Positions 43,606 through 52,897 of a stretch of DNA of 64,000 bases are shown piece by piece. A model generated the notes under the pieces. It did not search any database, was not told where the DNA came from, and was given only the letters and a program-made list of their open reading frames with translations. A program made the position numbers and the translations under genes. The number at the start of each line of letters is the position of its first letter. Position 1 is the first letter of the stretch. The DNA comes from Chloroflexota bacterium (lineage in GTDB: Bacteria; Chloroflexota; Anaerolineae; Anaerolineales; Villigracilaceae): positions 1 through 64,000 of the forward strand of contig JAIOAQ010000003.1 in assembly GCA_019873735.1 (NCBI GenBank). Reading direction: 5' to 3'.

Positions 43606-45078
43606 TTATGGCATCGGGTTGTTGAGCGCCCAGTCGTTCCCCAGGCGAATTTCAATGTCCACCGGTGAAGCCGGGTCATACTTGAAGGCAAGTTGGGCAT
43701 TGCTGTTAATGCCAAACAACATAATCAGATAGCGCATGGTGTACAGTTTGCTGGTATAGATGGTGAGCGTGGTGCGGCTGTAGGGCTGACCGGCATCTCC
43801 GATCTCCGCGACCGTTATGCCTTGCGAGGTCAGATAGTCGCCCGTCCGGGCAGCCAGACCTGTCGCCTGTTGAATCCCCGATGCGCCGTTAAGCACGCGC
43901 ACGCGCGGCGCTTCGCTGCGCATCAACTCGGCCGGGTCACCGGTGGCCATCGGGCCAATTGCGCCGGTGGAAGTGAAGATTTCATCGCGCAGGATGCGGA
44001 TTTTGTCGGTGATGGGTTTGAAGATATCCAGGCCATCGGGGGATTTTGCCAGCGTCACCATGTCGTAATTGATAATGCCGCGCTTGATGTTTTCCGGCGG
44101 AATGTCTTTGACCAGCATGGCCAGGCGCATGGCATCTTCAAAGGACATATTGGTGTGAATACCGTCTGAGAGTTTGGCATAAATTGCCGGTGCTTTGGCC
44201 ATCAACATGGGGAAGTTCTCTGGCTTGGTCACCTTCTTGCGGATGGCCAGGATAACCCGCTGCTGGCGGTCGGCGCGGTCGATGTCGCCGCCTTCGGTCT
44301 GTTCGCGAATGCGGGCGTAGGCCAGCGTCTTCCAGCCGTTGAGGTGACGCATGCCCGGGCCAACCAGTTTGACCTTATCCTGTCCCGAACCGATACGGTC
44401 GAGAATCAGTTTCTTTTCAGGGACGTAGATATCAATCCCGCCGATCTCGTCAATAATGTCAATAAAGGTTTGAAAATCTACCTGAGCATAGTAATGCACC
44501 GGCACACCGATCACCTGCTCAACGGTTTTCATGGCCAGCGCCGGGCCGCCGCCGGGCAGTTTGAAGGCATCGCCGATATAGTAGGCGGTGTTGATTTTCC
44601 CATATCCGTGACCGGGGATGTTGACCCACAAGTCGCGCGGGATGGAGAGCATGCCCGCCGTGCGGCTAAGCGGGTCAATGGTGAACAGAATCATCGTATC
44701 TGAGCGCGCAGCGCCCTGGCGGTCGGCGGACCAGTCGCCATAGTCCACGCCGATGAACAGGATGTTAATGCGGCTGGCGCCGTCCCAGGGTTCGGGCAAG
44801 GGGGCCTCTGGGGCAGATGCTTCGGGGGTTGGCGTGGCCTCAACGGGCTGGGGCGTGCCCTGTTCGTTGGTGACAGGTGCGAAAGCAGCCGGCTTTGCGG
44901 CCACGCAGTGCGGCGGCGGCGATCCGGGCAGGGCGGTCAGCGTCCAGCAGGCGATGAAGCCGCGGCCAAAAATGAAGATGGCCACTGCTATGCCAAGCGT
45001 AATGACCCAGAAGATGATTTGACCGACAGACGGCCTTTTGAGTTGGATATTTTTCAAGAAAGCGAAACGATTTGTCAT
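43606..45078 (-). CDS. LytR-CpsA-Psr (LCP) family protein
   Basis: 490 residues. One N-terminal TM helix (about 17-42) then an LCP domain (about 105-285) with FIGVDYGDWSADRQGAARSD, SIPRDLWVNIPGHGYGKINT and the C-terminal arginines of RIREQTEGGDIDRADRQQRV. A LytR_C-like domain (VRVLNGASGIQQATGLAART) follows. LCP enzymes attach glycopolymers from lipid carriers to peptidoglycan or to cell-wall proteins. It precedes a HEAT-repeat gene and a VanW gene in a minus-strand envelope block. Confidence 0.9.
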   Translation of the reverse strand: MTNRFAFLKNIQLKRPSVGQIIFWVITLGIAVAIFIFGRGFIACWTLTALPGSPPPHCVAAKPAAFAPVTNEQGTPQPVEATPTPEASAPEAPLPEPWDGASRINILFIGVDYGDWSADRQGAARSDTMILFTIDPLSRTAGMLSIPRDLWVNIPGHGYGKINTAYYIGDAFKLPGGGPALAMKTVEQVIGVPVHYYAQVDFQTFIDIIDEIGGIDIYVPEKKLILDRIGSGQDKVKLVGPGMRHLNGWKTLAYARIREQTEGGDIDRADRQQRVILAIRKKVTKPENFPMLMAKAPAIYAKLSDGIHTNMSFEDAMRLAMLVKDIPPENIKRGIINYDMVTLAKSPDGLDIFKPITDKIRILRDEIFTSTGAIGPMATGDPAELMRSEAPRVRVLNGASGIQQATGLAARTGDYLTSQGITVAEIGDAGQPYSRTTLTIYTSKLYTMRYLIMLFGINSNAQLAFKYDPASPVDIEIRLGNDWALNNPMP

Positions 45079-45082
45079 AGTT

Positions 45083-45658
45083 TTAGTCGGGTTTGAGATA
45101 GACCATGTTCACGCCGAGACGTTCCAGCCCAAGTTCGGCCCAATACCGAAGGATGGTGGAGTCGTCTTCCAGCGCGGAAAGCATGGCCGGGATGGCGCGC
45201 GGGTCGGCAATTTCGGACAGGGCGCGCATTGCCTGAATCCGAACCGTAAGCGGCGCCTCTTGCTGGACCTGGAGCAGGGGTTCCACCGCTTCGCTCCCCA
45301 GGGATGCCAACGCCTTGGCGGCGAGCATGGCGGTCAGGTCGTCGGGGTCAGATAAGGCGCGGAGTAAAGCGGGAACGGCCTCGGGTCCGGGATGAGCCGT
45401 GAGCGCCAGCGCGGCGCACTGGCGGATTTCCTCTGCCGCATCCGACAGGTAGGGGATGAAACAGCGGCTTTCTGCCTGTGGGTTCTCTGCCAGGGCGCGC
45501 AACGCCCACCAGCGCCGTTCTACATCGGCCGAATCCAGCAGGTCGAGCAGGAACGGGATGGCGTCTGCGCCCTGTTCTGCCAGGGCCATGACGGCCTCTT
45601 CGGCCCGGTTTTCGTCGCCGCTGAACAGGTCGTTCAGCAGATTCTCGAGAGAAGGCAC
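45083..45658 (-). CDS. HEAT/PBS-lyase repeat protein
   Basis: 191 residues from a GTG at 45658, 9 bases after the Trm112-like stop and preceded by AGGAA. An ATG farther upstream would overlap that gene. Five to six HEAT-like repeats (WWALRALAENPQAES, QCAALALTAHPGPEA, MLAAKALASLGSEAV, RIQAMRALSEIADPR). Probably a protein-binding scaffold. No enzyme signature. Confidence 0.8.
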   Translation of the reverse strand: MPSLENLLNDLFSGDENRAEEAVMALAEQGADAIPFLLDLLDSADVERRWWALRALAENPQAESRCFIPYLSDAAEEIRQCAALALTAHPGPEAVPALLRALSDPDDLTAMLAAKALASLGSEAVEPLLQVQQEAPLTVRIQAMRALSEIADPRAIPAMLSALEDDSTILRYWAELGLERLGVNMVYLKPD

Positions 45659-45666
45659 GGGGTTTC

Positions 45667-45885
45667 CTATCGTTCTGGCGGCGGAACGGGCAATTTGTCG
45701 GCTGCCGTGTGAATCCACTTATCGCCCTCGTCAATCAGCATGACCGGGATTTCGTCCACAATGGGATATTTACGCCCGCAGTCCTGGCAGACGAGCCAGC
45801 AATCACGCTCGAGGACGAGCAGGCCTTCTTTTTCGCGCACGCAGGCGGGGCAGCGTAAAATTTCGAGCAAGTCTTTACTGAGCAT
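45667..45885 (-). CDS. Trm112-like zinc-ribbon protein
   Basis: 72 residues from ATG 45885. LLEILRCPACVREKEG and CQDCGRKYPIVDEIPVML are the classic Trm112/YcaR signature with two CxxC pairs. In bacteria the protein is small and often stands beside lipid or cell-wall genes; it may activate a methyltransferase partner. Followed at once by the HEAT gene. Confidence 0.88.
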   Translation of the reverse strand: MLSKDLLEILRCPACVREKEGLLVLERDCWLVCQDCGRKYPIVDEIPVMLIDEGDKWIHTAADKLPVPPPER

Positions 45886-45934
45886 GGTTTCTCCTGATTG
45901 CAACAGACGGCTATTTTACCACGTTGTGCAGGGG

Positions 45935-47815
45935 CTAATTCTGACACAGTTGCTTCTTTTTTGCCAGCCGTTCTGGGTCTTCGGTGCCGGGGCCAAACTG
46001 GCAGATGGCCTGCCAGGGTTCGTAATGTGTCTTGAAGATGTCGGTGAAGTAGGCCGCGCCGTTGCGGTAAACGGTGCGGGTGACGGTCACGTCGGCGCCC
46101 TCGGCGGCCCAGTCCACTTGTTTGATGACGTTCTTGCCCAATTCGGGGTTTTCTTCAAACAGGGCTTTGGGCGGCGGGACGCGGTTTACCGGCCCGGTTG
46201 TTTCCCAACTGACGGTACGCCCGTCGGAGGTGGAGTAGAGTTTCCAGGTCAGGGTGCGGGCGCCAACATTGACGTAGGTTTCCATCAACAGCCAGTAGGG
46301 GGTGTCATTGGTAAATTTAAAATCCACCAGCGGGAAGTACACGGTGGCATCCAGCCCGGCCAGATTGTCGTCTTTGCTGCCGCTGGCGGTTTGCTCATAA
46401 TATGAGACACGATAGGCATGTGAGTGGCGTTCGTTGATGGGATAGCCGGCGAAGAAAACTGCGCGGAATAGTGTGGTGCTGACCTGGCAGACGCCTCCGC
46501 CGACGCCTTTGATGGTCCGGCCGCCGTAGATGATGAGTGCTTCGGCAAAACCATTGTCCAGGCTGATGTCGCCGAGTTGCTGGCCCATGGAGAAAGTCTC
46601 GCCGGGAGCCACCAGCACGCCGTGAAAGCGTTCTGCAGCCGCCTGAATGTTCTGGATGCGCTCGGCGCTGGAACCATAGTAGTATGAAGTGTAAGAGCCG
46701 ACCAGTTCGCGAATGCCGAGTTCCTGGGCCGTAGCCGTGTCTTTGACCTGCGGATCGCTGGCCTGAATCACCAGCGGGATCGAATGTTCGCCCAGCAGGA
46801 GGCGCCGGTTAATTTCTACGATGCTGGCATCTACGTCCAGGGTGCGCCCGATTTTGGCGCTTTGAATCAGCACCAGTTGTCCGCTTGGGTCGTCAAAGTA
46901 GAAGCGCGCGTTTTCTGGGGGGCGGTTGACCTGCGTGGCAATGCCAGTCAGGGATTGGCGCAAGGCCTCGGGATCCAGATTCACCTGGATTTCGGTTCCG
47001 TGGTCCGACTTGACGCGGCGCACGTTGAGCATATTTGCCAGGGTCGGGACGTCAAATGTCCAGGGGCCAGGATCGCCTTCGGCGGCGTCTGGCACGCTCA
47101 AGACGAGTGGGGCAGAGAGAATCTGACGAGCGGTTTCGGCCTGAGCGCTGACATCCAGTAATTCGGGCGCCTGTTCCTGGACAGTTAAAACCACTTCGCC
47201 ATCGCGGAAGGTTTGCAATTGGGCCGTCAGCGCCTCCAGGCTGGCTTCTACGTTCAGGGCGCGTCCGACCTGACCCGGCGTGGCGACGACTTCTGTCCCC
47301 TGTAATTGCAAATCGGCTTCAAGGACCGGCTGATTGATTTCTGCTGCCAGTCTTTGCAAGTAGGCATGGGCAACGCGTTGATCGAAAATAATCACCGGCC
47401 GGACGGTGATCGTTCCCTGCCGTGCCTTCCATTGTTGAGACAGACTGGCAAACGGCCCGCCTCGGCGCCCGATTTTGTAGGCGGCCTGCGCCGAAGCCGA
47501 AGCGTCAAAAGTCATGCCCATTTCTGCCGGCGTAACCGGCCAGAAACGGTCGCCGTCTCGCAGCAAGATGCGCCCGGTATGGGGATAAGAAAGCGTTTGC
47601 GCCAGGTGAACGGCCGCTTGCGAGGGAGATAAGCCCGAAAGGTCTACCCCGGCCACGTTCACGCCGGGGAAAATGCGCCCGGCATAGAACAACTGGTAGG
47701 CGGTTGTCCAGGCAAGAGCCGCCAGCAGAAACAACAAGAAGCCGCCAAGCAGAGCGGCAAGAATCTGTGCCAGGAGACGAGGTCGGCGTGGTGCGGTGTA
47801 AGATCGCGTTGTCAT
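45935..47815 (-). CDS. VanW-family cell-wall protein
   Basis: 626 residues from ATG 47815. An N-terminal TM helix (about 15-40) is followed by PG_binding_4-type repeats (GVDLSGLSPSQAAVHLAQTL and a second one near 240) and a VanW domain (about 390-540) with PGETFSMGQQLGDISLDNGF, GGGVCQVSTTLFRAVFFAG and ERHSHAYRV. VanW domains occur in vancomycin-resistance clusters and in spore or wall proteins; the biochemical activity is not settled. Acts on the outer face of the membrane. Confidence 0.9.
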   Translation of the reverse strand: MTTRSYTAPRRPRLLAQILAALLGGFLLFLLAALAWTTAYQLFYAGRIFPGVNVAGVDLSGLSPSQAAVHLAQTLSYPHTGRILLRDGDRFWPVTPAEMGMTFDASASAQAAYKIGRRGGPFASLSQQWKARQGTITVRPVIIFDQRVAHAYLQRLAAEINQPVLEADLQLQGTEVVATPGQVGRALNVEASLEALTAQLQTFRDGEVVLTVQEQAPELLDVSAQAETARQILSAPLVLSVPDAAEGDPGPWTFDVPTLANMLNVRRVKSDHGTEIQVNLDPEALRQSLTGIATQVNRPPENARFYFDDPSGQLVLIQSAKIGRTLDVDASIVEINRRLLLGEHSIPLVIQASDPQVKDTATAQELGIRELVGSYTSYYYGSSAERIQNIQAAAERFHGVLVAPGETFSMGQQLGDISLDNGFAEALIIYGGRTIKGVGGGVCQVSTTLFRAVFFAGYPINERHSHAYRVSYYEQTASGSKDDNLAGLDATVYFPLVDFKFTNDTPYWLLMETYVNVGARTLTWKLYSTSDGRTVSWETTGPVNRVPPPKALFEENPELGKNVIKQVDWAAEGADVTVTRTVYRNGAAYFTDIFKTHYEPWQAICQFGPGTEDPERLAKKKQLCQN

Positions 47816-47918
47816 TGCAAGGTGATTATAACGTACTTGGCGGCGATGGTTTGACCGGCGGCTTGCATGCGCGGGGAACACCATCCCAGGTCACTTTTCT
47901 CTCAGACATTATGGCCGG

Positions 47919-48530
47919 CTATTGGCCCGGCCGCTTCCAGCGCGGCAGGAGCATGGGCGTGGATGCCTGATAGCGGGCATATTCTGCGCCGAAAACTTGC
48001 AGCAGTTTACGTTCTTCATAGTAAGCCCCCAGAATGATATACACTGTAGCCGCTGCATACATGGTCAGCAGGTTAATGGTCATTACGGGCGTCAGCCAGA
48101 TGAAGAGCAAGCCTGCAGTGTAGAGCGGATGGCGTACCCAGCGATATAACCCGTTGGTCACCAACCGCTCAGGCTCAGGGGGGCGGGACGAGAGCAGCGC
48201 GCTCAGGCCGGTGAAGTCCAGCACGCCGGTTTGGAAAACGCCAACCCCCAGCAAAATGGCTGCAAAAAGTTGCCCGGCTGTGGTCAGAGCCACCCAGGGC
48301 CAGGGGATGATATACAACGTCTGGTCTGGAAGCGTAGCCGCCAGCCACAAAACCGGCAGGAAGGTGAGAAGCGAAACCAGGTTGTAGGCCAGCCGGTAGA
48401 AGCGCATGATTTTCTCTCCGGCCTTGCGGCGGAGCCATGCCTTAAACCACACAGAGGCCAGAATGGAGTGTACGGCTCCCCAGAGCAGGATAGATACCAC
48501 TAAAGTCAAGACATTGATTAAGATATTCAT
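47919..48530 (-). CDS. Isoprenylcysteine methyltransferase-like membrane protein
   Basis: 203 residues with five to six TM helices. WVRHPLYTAGLLFIWLTPVM and EERKLLQVFGAEYARYQAST are the SAM-binding signature of the ICMT/PEMT membrane methyltransferase family. Bacterial members methylate lipids or small hydrophobic compounds; the substrate here is unknown. Confidence 0.83.
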   Translation of the reverse strand: MNILINVLTLVVSILLWGAVHSILASVWFKAWLRRKAGEKIMRFYRLAYNLVSLLTFLPVLWLAATLPDQTLYIIPWPWVALTTAGQLFAAILLGVGVFQTGVLDFTGLSALLSSRPPEPERLVTNGLYRWVRHPLYTAGLLFIWLTPVMTINLLTMYAAATVYIILGAYYEERKLLQVFGAEYARYQASTPMLLPRWKRPGQ

Positions 48531-48597
48531 GGCCTTTTAGAAGTACGGCGCGCCGATGTCGGCTGCGCCGTACATTGTTAGAATGCAAATCGTCTTT

Positions 48598-51120
48598 TCA
48601 CTCGCCAAAGGCGGGCAATTCAAAAGTCTGTCCGCCGGCCTCCACCAGATAATACGGCGCCCAGGCCACGCCAAACAGGTGGACATAGATATCCGTTTTC
48701 TTGGGCGTCAGCGTGATTTCGTCGATCTTGTTGACCACGTCTCCCCAGCGTTGGTGGACCTGCTCCTCGGCCTGCTGGCGCAACTGCTCCAGTTGGGCAA
48801 TTTCGCGCTTGTACTGGGCAATGGCCTGCACCGATTCGTCTACGTCCGCTTTGGCCTGTGCGGTCATGCGGCGCTTGGTCAGCGAGGTGGATACCCGGCG
48901 GCTGCTGCGGCTGCCCATGAGGGCGCCAAACACATTTTCGGCATGGGTGCCTATCTCTTCTATTTTCCGCTGCGATAGTTCTTCCTGGTCCATTTGCAAT
49001 TCGCGTTCTTCACGCTCCAATTTGTCGCGCAGGGTTTTCAATTGTCGATCGTATTGGGCCGTCACCTTGGCGACCTCGGCGTCGCGGGCTTCGCGGGCGG
49101 TCTCGGCGCAGGCTTTCATGAACTCAGCCTGGGATACATCCGGCCCGGCATACACCTTGAGAATTTCGTTGGCGCGCACCTTGATGGAGGTGGTACGGTA
49201 GAGCCAATCGGTAAAGTCGCGCTGCAGGGCGCTGATGATTTTGACATCGTTCAGCGGCGGCTCAAGCAGGGCAAAGCGCGCCTGCACCGGCGCGGGAACA
49301 GTTTCGATGTTTTCCAGGCTGGGGCCTTGGTACGGAAAATCCTCCCAGCGTACCACGCCGCGCTTATCGGGCTTTGTGACCAGCGCCGCACGCACAATTT
49401 CGCTGTCCACGCCGTATTTGCGTTCAAAGTAGCGGATTTGCGCCGCGGCCAGCAAGGCAGGGCGGTAGACCACATATTTTTGGCGCGCTCCCTCCGGGAC
49501 AGGCTTGCCGGCGGCGGCGAAGGCTTCTGAGAGGCTCAGGTTCATCGGCAGGAAGTATTCCGCGATCCCGGATGGGACCGGCGGACGAGTCTGGCTGATG
49601 GCGGGCTGCGCCGGACGCGCCGCTTCTGCCGATGGAATGGGGGCAAAACCGGGCGGCGGCTCCGGCTGGACCTCGGGCCGGGCAGCCGTTTGGACGGATG
49701 CTTCGGGGCGAGAGACGGGCAGGGCAGCGCCCACCAGCCGATTCAGGGCCGGGATTTGAGCCCGCGTCAGCGGGCCGGCCAGATAATTCATGACCCAGCG
49801 AGTCTGAAAGGCAACCGGCTGTTTCTCATGGACGTTGTGCATGACAAAGACGCGTTTGCCCAAAGCCGAGATCATGCTGTCCAGCGCGCGCCGGTTCAGG
49901 GTCCCGCCTGAGGCGCCCTCCAGGCCGTCCAGCAAACGCTGTTTATCCTGGTCGGTTTGCAGTTTGCCGATGATCCATGTCCCGGCATTCGAGAGACCTT
50001 TGTAATCCACATCCACCGGGTTTTGTGTGGCCAGCAAAATGCCGACCCCAAAGGCGCGCGCCTGTTTGAGCATGCGCAGCAGGATGGTCTTGGACGGCGG
50101 GTTGGAAAGCGGGGGCAGATAGCCGAAGATTTCATCCATGTACAGGATGGCGCGCAGACTGGTGGAGCCGGCCTGTGTCCGCATCCAGGTTTCAACGGCA
50201 GTGAATAAGAGGGTGACGAAGAACATGCGCTCGGTCTCGGGCAGGTGCGCCAGGTAGAAGACCGAATGGCGCGGGCGGCCGTCGGCGGCATAGAGCAGAG
50301 ACGGTATATCCAGCGGCTGACCTTCGCGCCAGGTTTCAAAGCCGGGTGCGGCCAGGATGTTGTTCAACAGCATGGCCAGTTGATTGCGGTCTTTTTCGGG
50401 GAAGAAGTTTTCAACCGGAAATGCGCCGAGTTTTTCAAAAGGCGGGTTTTGTGTTTGCAGGATCAGTTCGGTCAGATTAAGCGAAAGACCCTGACTCCAG
50501 GCGTTTTCGAAGATGTTGGCAAGCAGGATGTGTTCGCGGGAGCGCAGCGGGTCAATATCGTCCATGCCCACCAACCCTAAGATCGCCGTTACCGTGCTGG
50601 AAATGCGCTCGCGCAAAATCTCGCGGTTGCCCTCCCAGGGGATAGGCGGCGCTTCGAGCGAGGAGAGGACGCTGACCGGCAAACCGGCGTCGGAGCCGGG
50701 GGTATAGACGGCGAACTGTACCGACTCGGCCAGGGTAAGAATGCGGGCCGGTTCGATCCCCCATTCAGACAGGCCTTTTTTCCACAATGCGGCCGTCTCC
50801 TCGGCGGCCTGGTCTATGGTTTTCCCTTGCCGCCGGACGGCTTCGGCGTCCAGCCAGGGAGCAAAATCACGCGGCGCTAAATTGGGGAAGTGCAGCAGGA
50901 GATTGGTCAGGTCACCTTTGGGGTCAACGATGATGGCCGGAATGCCCTGGAGCGCCGCTTCCTCCAGCAGGCCGATGCACAGACCGGTCTTGCCGGAGCC
51001 GGTCATGCCGGTGACAATGCCGTGAGTGGTCAGGTCGGCAGGATCATAAAGCAGGGGCTTATCGGTAGGTTTGCCTTGAGCATCGGTCAGGCGGCCCAGG
51101 TAGAAATTTGTTGCCTCCAT
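48598..51120 (-). CDS. HerA/FtsK-like ATPase, DUF853-type
   Basis: 840 residues. Walker A TGMTGSGKTG near 37-46, then IPAIIVDPKGDLTNLL and a Walker B-like AILYMDEIFGYLPPL; GVGILLATQNPVDVDYKGLS is the HerA-type sensor segment. Residues 670-760 form a coiled coil (DRQLKTLRDKLEREERELQM). HerA-type ATPases move DNA or peptides and often work with a nuclease, but no NurA is present here. It may serve repair or defence. Confidence 0.85.
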   Translation of the reverse strand: MEATNFYLGRLTDAQGKPTDKPLLYDPADLTTHGIVTGMTGSGKTGLCIGLLEEAALQGIPAIIVDPKGDLTNLLLHFPNLAPRDFAPWLDAEAVRRQGKTIDQAAEETAALWKKGLSEWGIEPARILTLAESVQFAVYTPGSDAGLPVSVLSSLEAPPIPWEGNREILRERISSTVTAILGLVGMDDIDPLRSREHILLANIFENAWSQGLSLNLTELILQTQNPPFEKLGAFPVENFFPEKDRNQLAMLLNNILAAPGFETWREGQPLDIPSLLYAADGRPRHSVFYLAHLPETERMFFVTLLFTAVETWMRTQAGSTSLRAILYMDEIFGYLPPLSNPPSKTILLRMLKQARAFGVGILLATQNPVDVDYKGLSNAGTWIIGKLQTDQDKQRLLDGLEGASGGTLNRRALDSMISALGKRVFVMHNVHEKQPVAFQTRWVMNYLAGPLTRAQIPALNRLVGAALPVSRPEASVQTAARPEVQPEPPPGFAPIPSAEAARPAQPAISQTRPPVPSGIAEYFLPMNLSLSEAFAAAGKPVPEGARQKYVVYRPALLAAAQIRYFERKYGVDSEIVRAALVTKPDKRGVVRWEDFPYQGPSLENIETVPAPVQARFALLEPPLNDVKIISALQRDFTDWLYRTTSIKVRANEILKVYAGPDVSQAEFMKACAETAREARDAEVAKVTAQYDRQLKTLRDKLEREERELQMDQEELSQRKIEEIGTHAENVFGALMGSRSSRRVSTSLTKRRMTAQAKADVDESVQAIAQYKREIAQLEQLRQQAEEQVHQRWGDVVNKIDEITLTPKKTDIYVHLFGVAWAPYYLVEAGGQTFELPAFGE

Positions 51121-51501
51121 CGAATACTCCTGTGTCTCAGAGATAAGTTCGGGATAAGAATTTTTCCCACCGCAGAGAAGCAGAGAAAATGTCAGTTTCT
51201 TGAGAAAACTCTGCGCCCTTTGCGTCTCGGCGGTGAAAATTTACAATCGGCTTTTCTATCCCGAACTGACGTTAAGTTAAATCAAATTTACCCCATTTCA
51301 CCCAAATTGGCAATTCCATTTGATCTTGTCTGAGGAAACCTTAACGCAAAGGTTTTTGAAACGCAAGGGCGTGAAGGTGCAAAGCGGATTGACATGGACA
51401 GAGTTGAAAGGCTGACAGGTCACTAACCGGCAGGGTGAAATTCCCCCCTTTTCTTGAAAGTAGCGTACAATAACCCCAATTCTTTTTGATAGGAGTATTC
51501 C
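51121..51501. repeat. Gene-free gap with palindromic CACCGC...GCGGTG repeat
   Basis: CACCGCAGAGAAGCAGAG (51168-) and CTCTGCGCCCTTTGCGTCTC followed by GGCGGTG (to 51236) form an imperfect inverted repeat of the ACCGCAGAG/CTTTGCGTCTC type that is often scattered in environmental genomes. Related words (CGCAAAGG, AACGCAAGGGCG) recur at 51345-51375. A TACAAT -10-like box lies at 51466. No gene is seen. Confidence 0.6.
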
Positions 51502-51825
51502 ATGAGCGAAGAAACCCCTACCCCCGTAGAAAGCCTGCACAAGCCGAATGCGGTTTTGCGCGTGGCTGCTGCTGCCAGTATTGTCTCCTGGCTGATTTTG
51601 TTAATCTACCTTTACTTTTTCATCACCAATCTGGTTTCCATCTTTTCCACACCTGGGGCCTTCCCCCAACAAATTGGTGACCAAATCAGCCTTGTGCTGC
51701 AAATCCTGCTCCAGTTGCCGCTGATGGGCGGGTTTTACTTCCTGGTGTTGCAGGGCATTTCGCACCTGCTGTATCTGGGAGTGGATATTTTCGACAACTT
51801 GATGGAAGAAATTGAGATCGAGTGA
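51502..51825 (+). CDS. Small two-TM membrane protein
   Basis: 107 residues from ATG 51502, with AGGAG upstream. Two hydrophobic helices (about 24-48 and 70-94) with an acidic C-terminus (DNLMEEIEIE). It lies 15 bases before the PGI/PMI gene and is probably cotranscribed with it. Function unknown. Confidence 0.75.
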   Translation: MSEETPTPVESLHKPNAVLRVAAAASIVSWLILLIYLYFFITNLVSIFSTPGAFPQQIGDQISLVLQILLQLPLMGGFYFLVLQGISHLLYLGVDIFDNLMEEIEIE

Positions 51826-51840
51826 TTTGCTGATGGATCT

Positions 51841-52896
51841 ATGAATCTGGACGACGTCTCTTTTATCAAGAAGAACGACTTGCAGGACATGCTCGGCCAG
51901 ATAGATTCTCTGCCCGATCAACTCGCTTCGGCCTGGACCCTGGGCCTGTCTCTGCCGCTGCCGGAGTGGACGGCCCTCAGGCAGGTTGTGATTGCCGGCA
52001 TGGGCGGTTCGGCCATTGGCGCAGATTTGCTGCTCGCCTACGCTCTGCCATCCTGCCCCCTGCCTGTTTTTGTCCACCGAGATTATGGCTTGCCAGCCTT
52101 TGCCGCCGGCGCAGAGACATTGGTCATCGCCTCGTCGCACTCGGGCAATACCGAAGAGACGCTGGACGCCTTTGAAACGGCACGCACGCGCCGCTGTCAG
52201 ATCCTGTCCATTTGCACCGGCGGCGAGTTGAAACGCCGGGCCGAAGAGGCTGGCCTCCCCGTTTGGGTTTTTGAGCATCCCGGTCAACCGCGTGCCGCGG
52301 TCGGTTTTTCGTTTGGGCTTTTGTTGGCCTGCTTTGTCCGCCTGGCCTTGATTCCCAACCCGGAGAGAGACCTGCGGGATGCGCTGGCAGCCATGAGGTC
52401 CCAGCAGGAAACGCTGCGGGTTGACGTGCCGGTTTCGCAAAACCCGGCCAAACGTCTCGCCGGGCAACTGGCAGGACGGTGGGTCAATGTCTACGCGGGC
52501 GGACTGCTTGCGCCGGTGGCGCGTCGCTGGAAGGGACAAATCAATGAGCTGGCAAAGGCGGGCGCCGGCTTTGAGTTCCTGCCCGAAGCCGACCATAATG
52601 CACTGGCCGGGCTGGAGAACCCCGAAATCCTGATGCAAACACTGACGCTGTTTCTGCAGTCGTCTTTGGATCACCCGCGCAACCGTTTGCGGGTTGATCT
52701 GACCCGTCAGAGATTCCTGCGGGCTGGCCTGAACGCGGATATTTACACCGCACAGGGAAACTCTGCCCTGGCGCACATCTGGACGGCTTTACATTTTGGC
52801 GACTATCTGGCGTACTACCTGGCCGCCATCTATGGCGCTGATCCTACACCTGTGCCGGCGCTGGAAGGATTCAAACAGGATCTCAAAGCCCATTAG
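51841..52896 (+). CDS. Bifunctional phosphoglucose/phosphomannose isomerase
   Basis: 351 residues. GMGGSAIGADLLLAYA and SHSGNTEETLDAFE are the SIS signature of the archaeal-type PGI/PMI family; a C-terminal catalytic end (HIWTALHFGDYLAYYLAAIY) completes it. It interconverts fructose-6-phosphate with glucose-6- or mannose-6-phosphate. The family is common in Chloroflexota and Crenarchaeota. Confidence 0.92.
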   Translation: MNLDDVSFIKKNDLQDMLGQIDSLPDQLASAWTLGLSLPLPEWTALRQVVIAGMGGSAIGADLLLAYALPSCPLPVFVHRDYGLPAFAAGAETLVIASSHSGNTEETLDAFETARTRRCQILSICTGGELKRRAEEAGLPVWVFEHPGQPRAAVGFSFGLLLACFVRLALIPNPERDLRDALAAMRSQQETLRVDVPVSQNPAKRLAGQLAGRWVNVYAGGLLAPVARRWKGQINELAKAGAGFEFLPEADHNALAGLENPEILMQTLTLFLQSSLDHPRNRLRVDLTRQRFLRAGLNADIYTAQGNSALAHIWTALHFGDYLAYYLAAIYGADPTPVPALEGFKQDLKAH

Positions 52897-52897
52897 G